9,309 nucleotides of DNA, from assembly GCA_024278345.1 (NCBI GenBank), contig JAJRTK010000397.1, positions 1 to 9,309 on the forward strand, written 5' to 3'. How positions within the stretch are numbered: the first letter of the stretch is position 1; every line of letters begins with the position of its first letter. The position numbers were made by a program, and so were the translations under genes. Below, one piece after another: positions 1 through 6,381 of this stretch. The DNA is from a bacterium (GTDB lineage: Bacteria > CSSED10-310 > JAJRTK01). The notes under the pieces were generated by a model. That model did not search any database, was not told the DNA's origin, and saw only the letters and a program-made list of their open reading frames with translations.

Positions 1-299
1 TGACAACTTCACCGCTGGGGCGGGCCTCCTTCCCGGCTCCGTGCAGCCCGGAGGGCGCTACACCGGCAAGATGCCGGTGCCACCGTTTCGGCGAAGAAAA
101 GTGTAAAGCAAAAACACGACAATTTGACAGGTCCCAAAGAAAAGGAACCTATCAGATCGGGTTGACAACTTCACCGCTGGGGCGGGCCTCCTTCCCGGCT
201 CCGTGCAGCCCGGAGGGCGCTACACCGGCAAGATGCCCGTGCCACCGTTTCGGCGAAGAAAATTGTAAAGCAAAAACAGGACAATTTGATAGGTCCCAA
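1..299. repeat. Direct tandem duplication, 137-bp unit, period 162 bp
   Basis: Bases 1-137 and 163-299 are the same sequence with four differences that I can see (positions 76/238, 101/263, 117/279 and 128/290), about 97% identity. They are separated by a unique 25-bp spacer (138-162). Copy 1 begins at the window edge, so the array may continue to the left. Each copy has a GCCC-GGA-GGGC mini-hairpin (46-56; 208-218) and, just after it, the palindrome CACCGGCA-AGA-TGCCGGTG (61-79; 223-241 in copy 2 with one broken pair). Read on the minus strand, a spurious frame gives GTGILPV. I recall that string from many junk ORF predictions in Verrucomicrobiota and related genomes, which would make this a dispersed intergenic repeat rather than a gene. 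The repeat nature is certain; family membership is recollection only. Confidence 0.93.
61..79. repeat. Perfect 8-bp-stem palindrome inside repeat copy 1
   Basis: The arms CACCGGCA (61-68) and TGCCGGTG (72-79) are exact reverse complements around the loop AGA. The second copy (223-241) has C at 238 in place of G, which breaks one pair without a compensating change. The short-loop, GC-rich form is like REP-type palindromes. It carries no T-run, so it is not an evident terminator. Confidence 0.8.
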
Positions 300-431
300 T
301 GCGGGAAAGCGGATTGGACAGGCGCCCCGAGCTCTGATCTGATTTCACTAGCGGATGGGAACTGGAAGCGGTACAAACCATTTGAGAACTATGGAATGAT
401 CGGCTTCTGACATTTTCGAGGGACGGTTGGC
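300..431. other. Non-coding stretch between repeat and first gene
   Basis: This unique sequence separates the repeat block from the M50 gene. I see no convincing gene, RNA or promoter here. A TTGGAC at 314-319 resembles a -35 box but has no acceptable -10 at 16-18 bp. A purine-rich GAGGGA at 418-423 lies about 8-10 bp before the ATG at 432 and is the likely ribosome-binding site. Together with the repeats, the first 431 bases of the window carry no supported protein gene. Confidence 0.5.
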
Positions 432-1241
432 ATGAGGCGATGCCGCAATTGTGGTGACAAGGTTTCGGAGCTGCAGGAAACCTGCTTCCTCTGTGGCCAC
501 TCTCTGCACGAAAAAGGGTCCACGGGTTGGCTCTTTTACGTCGGTGGGCTGGCCGGGGCAAGACTCTTTGTTCACAAGTCGTTGCCGATTCTCTTCCTGC
601 TCGGGCTGCTCTGGGAGATCGCCCTCCTGAACGAGGCAAGTTTGGTCAATTTCCTGGTTTTTTCTCTCTTGTGGGCCAGCGTGCTTCTGGTTCACGAGGG
701 TGGGCACATTTTGGTCATCCGAGGGCGTGGCTTGACTTGCGGCAAGGTTGTTCTTCATCTGTTTCCAGTTTTCTCCGTTCAGGAGTGGCAAGTGAGGGGA
801 AACCCACGGGACTTGGCCCGTGTCGCTCTTGGCGGTCCCCTCATGAGCTTGGCCGTGGCTGCCATCTGTTGGCTGTTGAGCGATGTCGTGACAATCGGTT
901 TGTTGCCCTTGCCGCGAGTGGCCTTATTCCACGCCATCGTCGGAACAGTCAATCTTTTTCCCGTTTGGCCATTGGATGGCGCGCTCTTTTTCCGGCGCCT
1001 GGATTCGCCGCGGGAGGAAGCGATTGCGCCGCAGGCGGAAGAAGTGCCGCGAAAAGAAGCCAAACGAATAGAAAACTTGATTCTGGAGGAGCTTGATGCG
1101 GCGCCGCGCGAAGAGACTCCTCCAGAAGCCCTCACCGACGTCGATGCCATCCTGGAGAAGATTTTTGCTTCCGGCCTCCACTCTTTGACCGAACAAGAGC
1201 GCTCAATCTTGCACGAAGCCAGCAGAAACCTCCGCCGTTAG
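432..1241 (+). CDS. Zinc-ribbon M50 (site-2-protease-like) membrane metalloprotease
   Basis: This 269-residue protein probably cleaves membrane proteins within the bilayer. An N-terminal zinc ribbon (C4-x2-C7 and C18-x2-C21) is followed by hydrophobic segments at about 51-66 and 71-87. The second runs into the metalloprotease motif HEGGH (H88, E89, H92). A further segment with GGP (about 134-149) is followed by NLFPVWPLDG (N174-G183), the second signature of the M50/S2P family, whose Asp182 would be the third zinc ligand. Both catalytic signatures are intact, so it is likely active. The tail (about 191-269) is charged and ends in a segment, about 227-269 with SLTEQER, that resembles the C-terminal domain seen on many bacterial rhomboid proteases (I recall it as DUF6576). 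No PDZ domain is visible. The ATG at 432 is preceded by GAGGGA. The substrate is unknown; the S2P-type family call is firm. Confidence 0.87.
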   Translation: MRRCRNCGDKVSELQETCFLCGHSLHEKGSTGWLFYVGGLAGARLFVHKSLPILFLLGLLWEIALLNEASLVNFLVFSLLWASVLLVHEGGHILVIRGRGLTCGKVVLHLFPVFSVQEWQVRGNPRDLARVALGGPLMSLAVAAICWLLSDVVTIGLLPLPRVALFHAIVGTVNLFPVWPLDGALFFRRLDSPREEAIAPQAEEVPRKEAKRIENLILEELDAAPREETPPEALTDVDAILEKIFASGLHSLTEQERSILHEASRNLRR

Positions 1242-1285
1242 GCGCAAAGCTCACCCTGCTCCAGGCGCTCCCTCATGGCGGGACT

Positions 1286-1321
1286 GTGCCGCTTTTTGGC
1301 AAGATCTTGCCACGGGGGCAC
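1286..1321. repeat. Extended palindrome with perfect 16-bp core
   Basis: The core TGGCAAGATCTTGCCA (1297-1312) is a perfect palindrome. Outer arms GTGCC (1286-1290) and GGCAC (1317-1321) pair as well, across a small internal loop. As RNA it would form a stem TGGCAA/TTGCCA with a GATC loop. It sits 45-80 bp past the M50 stop codon. No T-run follows on either strand, so a classic intrinsic terminator is not supported. A protein-binding operator or an RNA-stabilising 3' hairpin are alternatives. Confidence 0.65.
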
Positions 1322-1414
1322 TGAGGTTCCGCTGTCCGAAGCAGCGTTGAGAGATTGATGATCCCCATGAAAACAGGGGCTCTCGTGGGTCTCGATTGTT
1401 TTGGCATGAGGCTT

Positions 1415-1511
1415 GCTACTTCCCTTGGCAGCTAGCGGATGGCGGGACCCAGGTGGTCTCGTGGGAAACCTCCCAACGCCCACCCGCGCAACATGGTCCC
1501 TACCCAAGGAG
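1415..1511 (+). promoter_or_regulatory. Candidate structured 5' leader covering the PilZ-gene Shine-Dalgarno
   Basis: Four helices nest in order: CCTTGG (1423-1428) with CCAAGG (1504-1509), GGGACC (1444-1449) with GGTCCC (1495-1500), GGTGG (1452-1456) with CCACC (1480-1484), and TGGGA (1462-1466) with TCCCA (1471-1475) around an AACC loop. The outermost helix occupies AAGG of the ribosome-binding site AAGGAG (1506-1511). GCTA (1415-1418) can also pair with TAGC (1433-1436), placing CCTTGG in a hairpin loop and making the contact with the Shine-Dalgarno a pseudoknot. The geometry suggests translational control. It matches no riboswitch class that I can recognise, and folding by eye can overstate structure. 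Confidence 0.4.
1506..1511 (+). promoter_or_regulatory. Ribosome-binding site fixing the PilZ start
   Basis: AAGGAG lies 6 bp before ATG 1518. It argues against the upstream in-frame ATG at 1512 and against longer versions of the frame. Confidence 0.75.
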
Positions 1512-1517
1512 ATGGAA

Positions 1518-1862
1518 ATGGTTGAGCAGTTCAAGGTTGAGCGAGCATATCCTAGAGCGGATACGGAGCTTCTGGTCTATTTGGAGCAGCAGGATGCAGA
1601 GAGAGGAGTCTGCTATCAGACCATGGGAAAGGTACTGAACTTGAGTGAAGGCGGACTTCTCGTAGAACTCCAAGGGCCGGTGTACCCAGGCGTGAGCTCT
1701 TTCGTGACATTGGCTTTGGGACCGGAGTGCGTGGAAGTTCGCGCCAAGCTTTATCGTATGAGAAAAGCAGGTCGCCAGTACCACGCGGTGTTCCGGATTG
1801 ATCAGCGTTTCCGCCGAGCCCGAGCCAAAATCGCCAACTACGTTCAGGCAAAGGCCGCGTGA
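1518..1862 (+). CDS. Stand-alone PilZ-domain protein (c-di-GMP receptor)
   Basis: This protein has 114 residues from the ATG at 1518. It is a single PilZ domain: the N-terminal RxxxR loop is R9-A-Y-P-R13 and the second motif NxSxxG is N41-L-S-E-G-G46. Both are the residues that contact cyclic di-GMP in PilZ proteins, so ligand binding is probable. The rest is predicted beta-barrel plus a basic C-terminal helix (RFRRARAKI). No signal peptide or membrane segment is seen, so it should be cytosolic and act by contacting a partner after binding c-di-GMP. Of two in-frame ATGs (1512 and 1518), the second is preferred because AAGGAG at 1506-1511 lies 6 bp before it; this motif overlaps 1512 too closely. 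It converges on the kinase gene with 13 bp between stops. The partner and process (motility, adhesion, polysaccharide) cannot be told from the context. Confidence 0.86.
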   Translation: MVEQFKVERAYPRADTELLVYLEQQDAERGVCYQTMGKVLNLSEGGLLVELQGPVYPGVSSFVTLALGPECVEVRAKLYRMRKAGRQYHAVFRIDQRFRRARAKIANYVQAKAA

Positions 1863-1875
1863 AGGACCGCTCTGT

Positions 1876-3612
1876 TTACAGGTGCCGGAGTAACGCCTGG
1901 AATAGACGTTTCGCCGCGTGGAGGGTTCCCTGGTTGATGATGTCCAACCCCCACGCGGCGAGGAGCCCGGTGGCGATGATCGCCATGGTGGCCAGGAAGG
2001 CTAGCAAGGCCAACCGGTAGGGAAGAGCCGTTCCCAATTCTGAAGGGGCGGCTGCCTCCGAGGTGACAGTCTCCCAGCTCTCGGTCATCTCTTCCAGGGC
2101 GTCTCGTGTTGAGGGTTCCCTCGCATCCTTGGCACCAGACCACTCTTCCAGATCCTCTGTTTCCCGCTGCGAAGCTCTTCCAGTCCCAACATCTTGGCTA
2201 CCCGATTCCGCCCGTGCCGGAGCTTGGGTGGCAGTGGGCTTGTGCAGCCGTGGTGGCACGGGAAAATCGGGAACCGCTGAAGAGATGCCGGCTTCGAGGT
2301 CAAAAGGCTCCGTTGTTGGGTCGTCGTCGAAGGGACTGGGTGCGGAAGCGTCTCTTGATGAACTTTCCGAGAGATCCACGACCGATTCCCTTTCCGGTCG
2401 CTGGAAAGTGCCGGTGGGATCCGAAGGCCTGGCACCTAGACGGCGGATTCGGAGTTCAGCGGAGGTTGTCACTTCCGAGGTTTCGGGCTTTTGACCGCCG
2501 GGGAGCACATTTCTGAGGAGTCGCGAGTTGTCGGGCTTTCGTAGACCCGTCCCGGATTCGGGTAAAAAGACTCCGTTCAAGGGGACGATGGCTTCGACCC
2601 GTGCTCGAGTGGTTTCTCTCAGGCTCCGGGAGCTGTCAAAGCTCTGGAAAATCCTGGAGATGGCCCGGCGTACATCCACCGCGCTCTGAAAACGCTCTTC
2701 GGGTTTTTTTGTGAGGCATCGTTGGACGAGTTTGTCCACTTCCGTCGGAATCTTGGGGTTCACGCTTGACGGCAAAGGTGCCGGCATTGAAATGTGCATC
2801 CCGATGAGCTCGGGAATGGTGTCGGCTCGGAATGGTTGGCGGCCCGCCAACATGTAGAAGAGAACGATACCCAGGGAATAGATGTCGGAGCGCGGGTCGG
2901 CCGGATGTCCCTGGCATTGTTCCGGCGACATGTAGGAGGGGGTTCCCACGGCGATGCCCTGAGCCGTCATCGTGCGGAGATCGGGGGACTTGGCAATCCC
3001 GTAGTCCATAATCTTGACGATGCCCTGCCGAGTGACCATAATGTTTTGAGGCTTGATGTCGCGATGGATCACCTTTGCCTCGTGTGTCGCCCGAAGTCCA
3101 GAGCAAACCTGATACACAATGCTCAGCGCATCGCGGATGGCAATGACTCTCTTTTGCTCAAGGATGGACAGAACATCCCGCCCATCCACGAACTCCATCA
3201 GGATGTAGTAGACGCCTCCATCAATACCCAGATCGAAAATCTGGCAGCAATTGCGGTGGGCAATCCTTCTGGCCAAAAGGATTTCTCGCCGAAACCTCTC
3301 ACGGTTCTCTGGGCGTGCGCTTGCTTGGGGGTTGAGGAGCTTGGCACAGCAATGTGTCTTTAGTATCCGATCGTAGACCTTGAAGACGGTACCATACGCC
3401 CCGGAACCCAGAAACTCTATAAGCTCGAAACGGCCAGCGAGAGTCGATCCAATGGCCGGTCGGTTAGGCGGCACGTTCAAAGCAGGGAGTCTCCCGGTGC
3501 TTCTTGCAATGCCGGAACAAGCCGGGCCAGTGGGCTCATGATGTTCACCGTTACCCCGGGGCTCGACATGCAAGATCCAGAAGGTTAAAGAGACCTTGAC
3601 CTCAGCATCCAA
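1876..3612 (-). CDS. Membrane-anchored Hanks-type Ser/Thr protein kinase
   Basis: This 578-residue frame holds a complete kinase domain at about 61-323: glycine loop GSGAYGTV (69-76), ATP lysine K91, helix-C glutamate E110, catalytic HRDIKPQN (H183-N190, D185), metal-binding D203 in DYG rather than DFG, an activation loop with T214, T216 and T224, and SPE (229-231). H183-R184-D185 makes it an RD kinase, so activation-loop phosphorylation is expected. A long Ser/Pro/Thr/Glu-rich, probably disordered linker (about 325-528) leads to one transmembrane helix (about 534-556) and a 22-residue tail, so the kinase faces the cytosol. No PASTA, WD40 or TPR sensor is present; the extracytoplasmic part is only the short tail. 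The start is uncertain: TTG at 3612 (GGGAG only 3 bp away) gives the longest form, while TTG 3480 or GTG 3474 start just before the kinase domain. It is divergent from the lipoprotein gene. Confidence 0.9.
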   Translation of the reverse strand: MDAEVKVSLTFWILHVEPRGNGEHHEPTGPACSGIARSTGRLPALNVPPNRPAIGSTLAGRFELIEFLGSGAYGTVFKVYDRILKTHCCAKLLNPQASARPENRERFRREILLARRIAHRNCCQIFDLGIDGGVYYILMEFVDGRDVLSILEQKRVIAIRDALSIVYQVCSGLRATHEAKVIHRDIKPQNIMVTRQGIVKIMDYGIAKSPDLRTMTAQGIAVGTPSYMSPEQCQGHPADPRSDIYSLGIVLFYMLAGRQPFRADTIPELIGMHISMPAPLPSSVNPKIPTEVDKLVQRCLTKKPEERFQSAVDVRRAISRIFQSFDSSRSLRETTRARVEAIVPLNGVFLPESGTGLRKPDNSRLLRNVLPGGQKPETSEVTTSAELRIRRLGARPSDPTGTFQRPERESVVDLSESSSRDASAPSPFDDDPTTEPFDLEAGISSAVPDFPVPPRLHKPTATQAPARAESGSQDVGTGRASQRETEDLEEWSGAKDAREPSTRDALEEMTESWETVTSEAAAPSELGTALPYRLALLAFLATMAIIATGLLAAWGLDIINQGTLHAAKRLFQALLRHL

Positions 3613-3626
3613 CAGCTCCCAGCATA

Positions 3627-3648
3627 GACACCGGCCCGGTCCGGTGTC
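3627..3648. promoter_or_regulatory. Perfect inverted repeat in the divergent kinase/lipoprotein promoter region
   Basis: GACACCGG (3627-3634) and CCGGTGTC (3641-3648) are exact reverse complements separated by 6 bp. The element lies in the only intergenic space between two divergent genes (3613-3699), 15 bp upstream of the longest kinase start and 52 bp upstream of the lipoprotein start. It could be an operator or a hairpin in the kinase 5' UTR. If the kinase begins at a downstream start, the element moves further upstream. No consensus -35/-10 pair is clear; TGCTATGGT at 3668-3676 resembles an extended -10 on the plus strand. Confidence 0.55.
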
Positions 3649-3688
3649 AATGAAGGCCCCCCCGTCGTGCTATGGTGTCCCCGAAAAC

Positions 3689-3693
3689 GAGGT
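3689..3693 (+). promoter_or_regulatory. Ribosome-binding site selecting GTG 3700 for the lipoprotein
   Basis: GAGGT ends 6 bp before GTG 3700. This start supplies the basic n-region of the signal peptide. The upstream ATG at 3667 has no such motif, and the internal ATG at 3778 would leave too short a signal peptide. Confidence 0.65.
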
Positions 3694-3699
3694 AACAAC

Positions 3700-4224
3700 G
3701 TGCGTCGAGCGATTTACGAAACTTCCTTCTCCCAAAAACAACAGAGACGTTTGCCTCGGCCATTCTTGTTCACTTTTATGGTTCTCCTTCCTCTTGTTTC
3801 GTGCTTCGCCGGTCGGACTGGACCTAAGAAGCTGGGCCTCCACCCCATAGAAATCACATTCTCGGGATTTGAGCTGTCCCAACAGATGGTCAGCCGCGCA
3901 CAGCCCTTTCTCTTTTTGACGCCAACCCTTGAGTTCTTTAATCCCAATGACAGATCCGTGAAGTTAACCAGATACGACATCGAAATCGGAGGATCGGATC
4001 AACTGGTACAGCTTGATCATCGTTCCTGGCGCACCGTGTACACTCTGAAACCGGGCCAAGGAATTCAGCAGCGACCGCCCATCCGCGTGGGGTTTTCCGC
4101 AAGTCCGGGCGGCACCGTTGTCCTGCGGAATCTCTATGTAAGAGGCCGCGCCTACTTCCAAGTGGGAACCAGAAGTTTCTCTCAAGGTTTTTTGGGGCGA
4201 CGGGCCAACGTCGAAGAGTTTTGA
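3700..4224 (+). CDS. Probable outer-membrane lipoprotein with LEA/WHy-like domain
   Basis: From GTG 3700 the product has 174 residues. A basic n-region (QKQQRRLPR) precedes a hydrophobic stretch FLFTFMVLLPL and the lipobox L32-V-S-C35, so Cys35 should be lipidated. Phe at +2, not Asp, favours outer-membrane sorting if Lol rules apply. The mature part is beta-rich. It contains FFNPNDRSVKLTRYDIEI, with N81-P82-N83, which resembles the NPN-centred core of LEA14/WHy (water-stress and hypersensitive response) domains. The later segment with LKPGQGIQQ and the alternating strands fit that fold. The family call rests on this pattern alone, so a different immunoglobulin-like lipoprotein fold is possible. 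HtpG follows 91 bp downstream on the same strand, so co-transcription is possible. The exact role is not known. Confidence 0.6.
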   Translation: MRRAIYETSFSQKQQRRLPRPFLFTFMVLLPLVSCFAGRTGPKKLGLHPIEITFSGFELSQQMVSRAQPFLFLTPTLEFFNPNDRSVKLTRYDIEIGGSDQLVQLDHRSWRTVYTLKPGQGIQQRPPIRVGFSASPGGTVVLRNLYVRGRAYFQVGTRSFSQGFLGRRANVEEF

Positions 4225-4315
4225 CGCAGACCACGCAATGCATCTATTTGTAGCCCCCTAACGAGAGCCAATTGAGCCGGCGATCTTTCATCCTTATGCC
4301 AACGGAGGTCGTGAG

Positions 4316-6235
4316 ATGACTGAACACGCTTCTGCAACTTCCCAAGAACAACAGCCACAATCCCATGAGTTTCAGGCCGAAGTACAACAACTTCTCGATA
4401 TCCTTGTCCACTCTCTCTATTCTCACAAGGAGATTTTTCTTCGAGAGCTCCTGTCCAACGCCGTGGATGCACTGGACAAAATGAGGTTTGAACAGCTCAC
4501 CCTCTCCAGCTCGGATGCCGCCAGCCTGCCTTTGGAGATTCGTATCGAGTGTGACGAGACCAAGGGCCGCCTCACCATGACTGATACTGGAGTGGGGATG
4601 ACCCGGGACGAGCTTGTGGAGAATATCGGCACCATCGCCCGTTCAGGTACTGCCCGCTACCTTTCCCACCTCTCCGACGAGGCCAAGCAGGATTCCAATT
4701 TCATCGGGCAGTTCGGCGTAGGATTTTACTCGGTCTTCATGGTAGCGGAGAAAGTGCGGATCATCACATGCTCGTACCGCCCGGACTCGGTTCCGGTCTT
4801 TTGGGAATCCGATGGCCGAGGCACCTACACAATCGCCCAACACGCTGATTCTCCAAGGGGCACAAGGATCGAGATCGACCTCAAGAAGGACGAAAACCGC
4901 TTCGCCAAGCCTCAGACCATTCGCGAGATCGTCCAGAAACATTCCAACTACGTTCCCTACCCCATCAAGTTGGCCGGAACGGCCATCAACGAGGTCAGCG
5001 CCCTTTGGCGGCGTCCAAAACAGGAAATCGCTCAGGAGGACTACCAGGAGTTCTACAAATTCATCACGGGGCGCACCGAAAACCCCCTGTCGATCCTCCA
5101 CTTTTCCCTGGATACCCCCTATCAGCTCCATGCGCTTCTCTATGTGCCGCCCCAGACTTTGGATTTCATGGGCCTCCCGGAAATGCGCCCAACCCTTAGC
5201 CTCTACTCCCGCCGCGTTCTCATCCAGCGCGACTGCAAGGAGCTCCTCCCGGACTATCTCCACTTCCTGGCGGGCTTGGTTGACGTGGAAGATCTTCCCC
5301 TCAACATTTCCAGAGAGGGCTTCCAGCGCGACCGGAACCTCCAGCTCCTACAGAAGCTCTTGACAAAGAAATTTTTGTCTCATCTCCAGGAGACCGCCAA
5401 AAAGGATTCCGACCTCTATTCCCGGTTCTACCGTATTTTTGGCCACACCTTGAAACAAGGTTTCCAAACCGATTTCGGAAATCGCGACAGAATTGTTCCC
5501 CTGCTCCGTTTCAATTCTTCAACCTGCGACGACGATCATCTCTCTGTTTCTCTGGCAAACTATGTGCAACGAATGAAGGACGACCAGAAGGAGATCTTCT
5601 ACCTCTGTGGCGCCCATCGAGAGAGCCTTCTCCGAAGCCCCCACCTGGAAGTCTTTCGCGCCAAAGAGATCGAGGTTCTCTTTCTCACCGATCCCATGGA
5701 CGACCTGGTCCTCACCACCCTGCAAACCTTCCAGGAGAAACCGTTTGCCGCCGCCGATCAGGCTGACCTTGGCCTCACTGTCCAGGAGAAAGACGAAGAA
5801 GAAGAGCCCCTTTCCTCTCGCGCCAGGCTGGATCGCCTCTTGGTCAAGATGGGAAAGCTCCTGGAATCCAGGGTGGTGGAAGTTCGCCAGTCGAAAAGGC
5901 TCAAAAAGAGCCCGTGCGCACTTGTGAATCCCCAAAACAGCGCTACGGCGGGGATCCAGAAACTCATGAGCCTGATGGACAAGGAATTCCAGCTTAGCCG
6001 CAGAATCCTGGAGATTAATGGCAAGCACCCCATTATCCGCGGGTTGGCACAAATCCACGACAAAGAGCCGAATGCCCCGGTCATCGAGCATGCCGCTCAT
6101 TTGCTTCTTGACAGTGCAATGCTCCAAGAGGACTTGCCAGTGGCACCTCGGGAGATGGCGCCCAGGCTGGAATCGGTCCTGGAAGAGTTGACCCGGCTTC
6201 GGGCGATTTCCGGAACAACACCGCCGACTCCTTGA
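4316..6235 (+). CDS. htpG: HtpG, bacterial Hsp90 chaperone
   Basis: This is a full-length 639-residue cytosolic ATP-dependent chaperone that remodels client proteins, in this family usually with DnaK. The N-terminal ATPase domain (about 16-225) shows FLRELLSNAVDALDK with catalytic E44 and N48, DTGVGM with D90 contacting adenine, the lid segment NIGTIARSGT, and GQFGVGFYS (131-139). The middle domain contains LPLNISRE with R333, the arginine expected to reach the ATP phosphate. The C-terminal part (about 515-639) is the dimerisation region, which includes RRILEINGKHPII. The last residues are TTPPTP; the eukaryotic MEEVD tail is absent, as expected for bacteria. The ATG at 4316 has GGAGG at 4304-4308, 7 bp upstream. 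No CIRCE-type heat-shock inverted repeat is seen in the 91-bp gap. The 146-bp gap downstream shows no clear terminator. Confidence 0.98.
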   Translation: MTEHASATSQEQQPQSHEFQAEVQQLLDILVHSLYSHKEIFLRELLSNAVDALDKMRFEQLTLSSSDAASLPLEIRIECDETKGRLTMTDTGVGMTRDELVENIGTIARSGTARYLSHLSDEAKQDSNFIGQFGVGFYSVFMVAEKVRIITCSYRPDSVPVFWESDGRGTYTIAQHADSPRGTRIEIDLKKDENRFAKPQTIREIVQKHSNYVPYPIKLAGTAINEVSALWRRPKQEIAQEDYQEFYKFITGRTENPLSILHFSLDTPYQLHALLYVPPQTLDFMGLPEMRPTLSLYSRRVLIQRDCKELLPDYLHFLAGLVDVEDLPLNISREGFQRDRNLQLLQKLLTKKFLSHLQETAKKDSDLYSRFYRIFGHTLKQGFQTDFGNRDRIVPLLRFNSSTCDDDHLSVSLANYVQRMKDDQKEIFYLCGAHRESLLRSPHLEVFRAKEIEVLFLTDPMDDLVLTTLQTFQEKPFAAADQADLGLTVQEKDEEEEPLSSRARLDRLLVKMGKLLESRVVEVRQSKRLKKSPCALVNPQNSATAGIQKLMSLMDKEFQLSRRILEINGKHPIIRGLAQIHDKEPNAPVIEHAAHLLLDSAMLQEDLPVAPREMAPRLESVLEELTRLRAISGTTPPTP

Positions 6236-6381
6236 GGGTATGCTCTGGTGTGACCTCGGGCGAGTAGCGGGAGCGGCTGCGACCGATGCGAGCGGAAAGC
6301 AACCCAAAGAAGGAGAGTCGATTGCTTATTACAGGCCTTCAGGATGTGGGATTCCGATAGACTGATGGATGCTGGCCGGGA

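Larger units (their letters stand above)
1242..1517 (+). other. Structured intergenic region upstream of the PilZ gene
   Basis: This 276-bp gap is much longer than the other gaps in the window and is rich in inverted repeats: 1286-1321, CGCTG/CAGCG around 1329-1345, CCCC/GGGG around 1364-1380, and the nested set from 1415 onward. The nonamer TCTCGTGGG occurs twice (1381-1389 and 1457-1465). An open frame runs through the last 100 bases in phase with the PilZ gene, but it has no protein resemblance and lacks a ribosome-binding site. I read the region as 3' flank of the M50 gene plus 5' untranslated leader of the PilZ gene. Confidence 0.5.

Noticed and set aside
1-299. Possible CRISPR array
   Set aside because: There are only two repeat units of about 137 bp with a 25-bp spacer, far longer than CRISPR repeats, and no cas gene is nearby.
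152-639. Minus-strand and plus-strand open frames over the repeat and the M50 gene start
   Set aside because: They are made of repeat sequence or overlap the M50 gene in another frame; no protein family features are visible.
1286-1321. Intrinsic terminator for the M50 gene
   Set aside because: The hairpin is strong, but no run of T follows it on the plus strand, and the minus side has none either.
1242-1517. c-di-GMP-I (GEMM) riboswitch or 6S RNA
   Set aside because: The position before a PilZ gene invited the idea, but the conserved GEMM core segments are missing, and I could not match 6S consensus segments or a long closing stem. Left as an unclassified leader.
1863-1875. Bidirectional terminator between PilZ and kinase stops
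   Set aside because: The gap is only 13 bp and has no inverted repeat; any terminator must lie inside the opposite coding region.
4643-5263. 206-codon open frame antisense to htpG
   Set aside because: It lies wholly within the well-supported HtpG frame and shows only mirrored composition, with no domain or ribosome-binding site of its own.
5519-6307. 262-codon minus-strand open frame over the htpG 3' end
   Set aside because: Antisense shadow of the HtpG C-terminal domain; the part beyond the htpG stop is too short to support a gene.
6236-6381. Terminator between the convergent htpG and transporter genes
   Set aside because: No GC-rich hairpin followed by a T-run could be found on either strand; GAGCGG occurs twice as a short direct repeat only.
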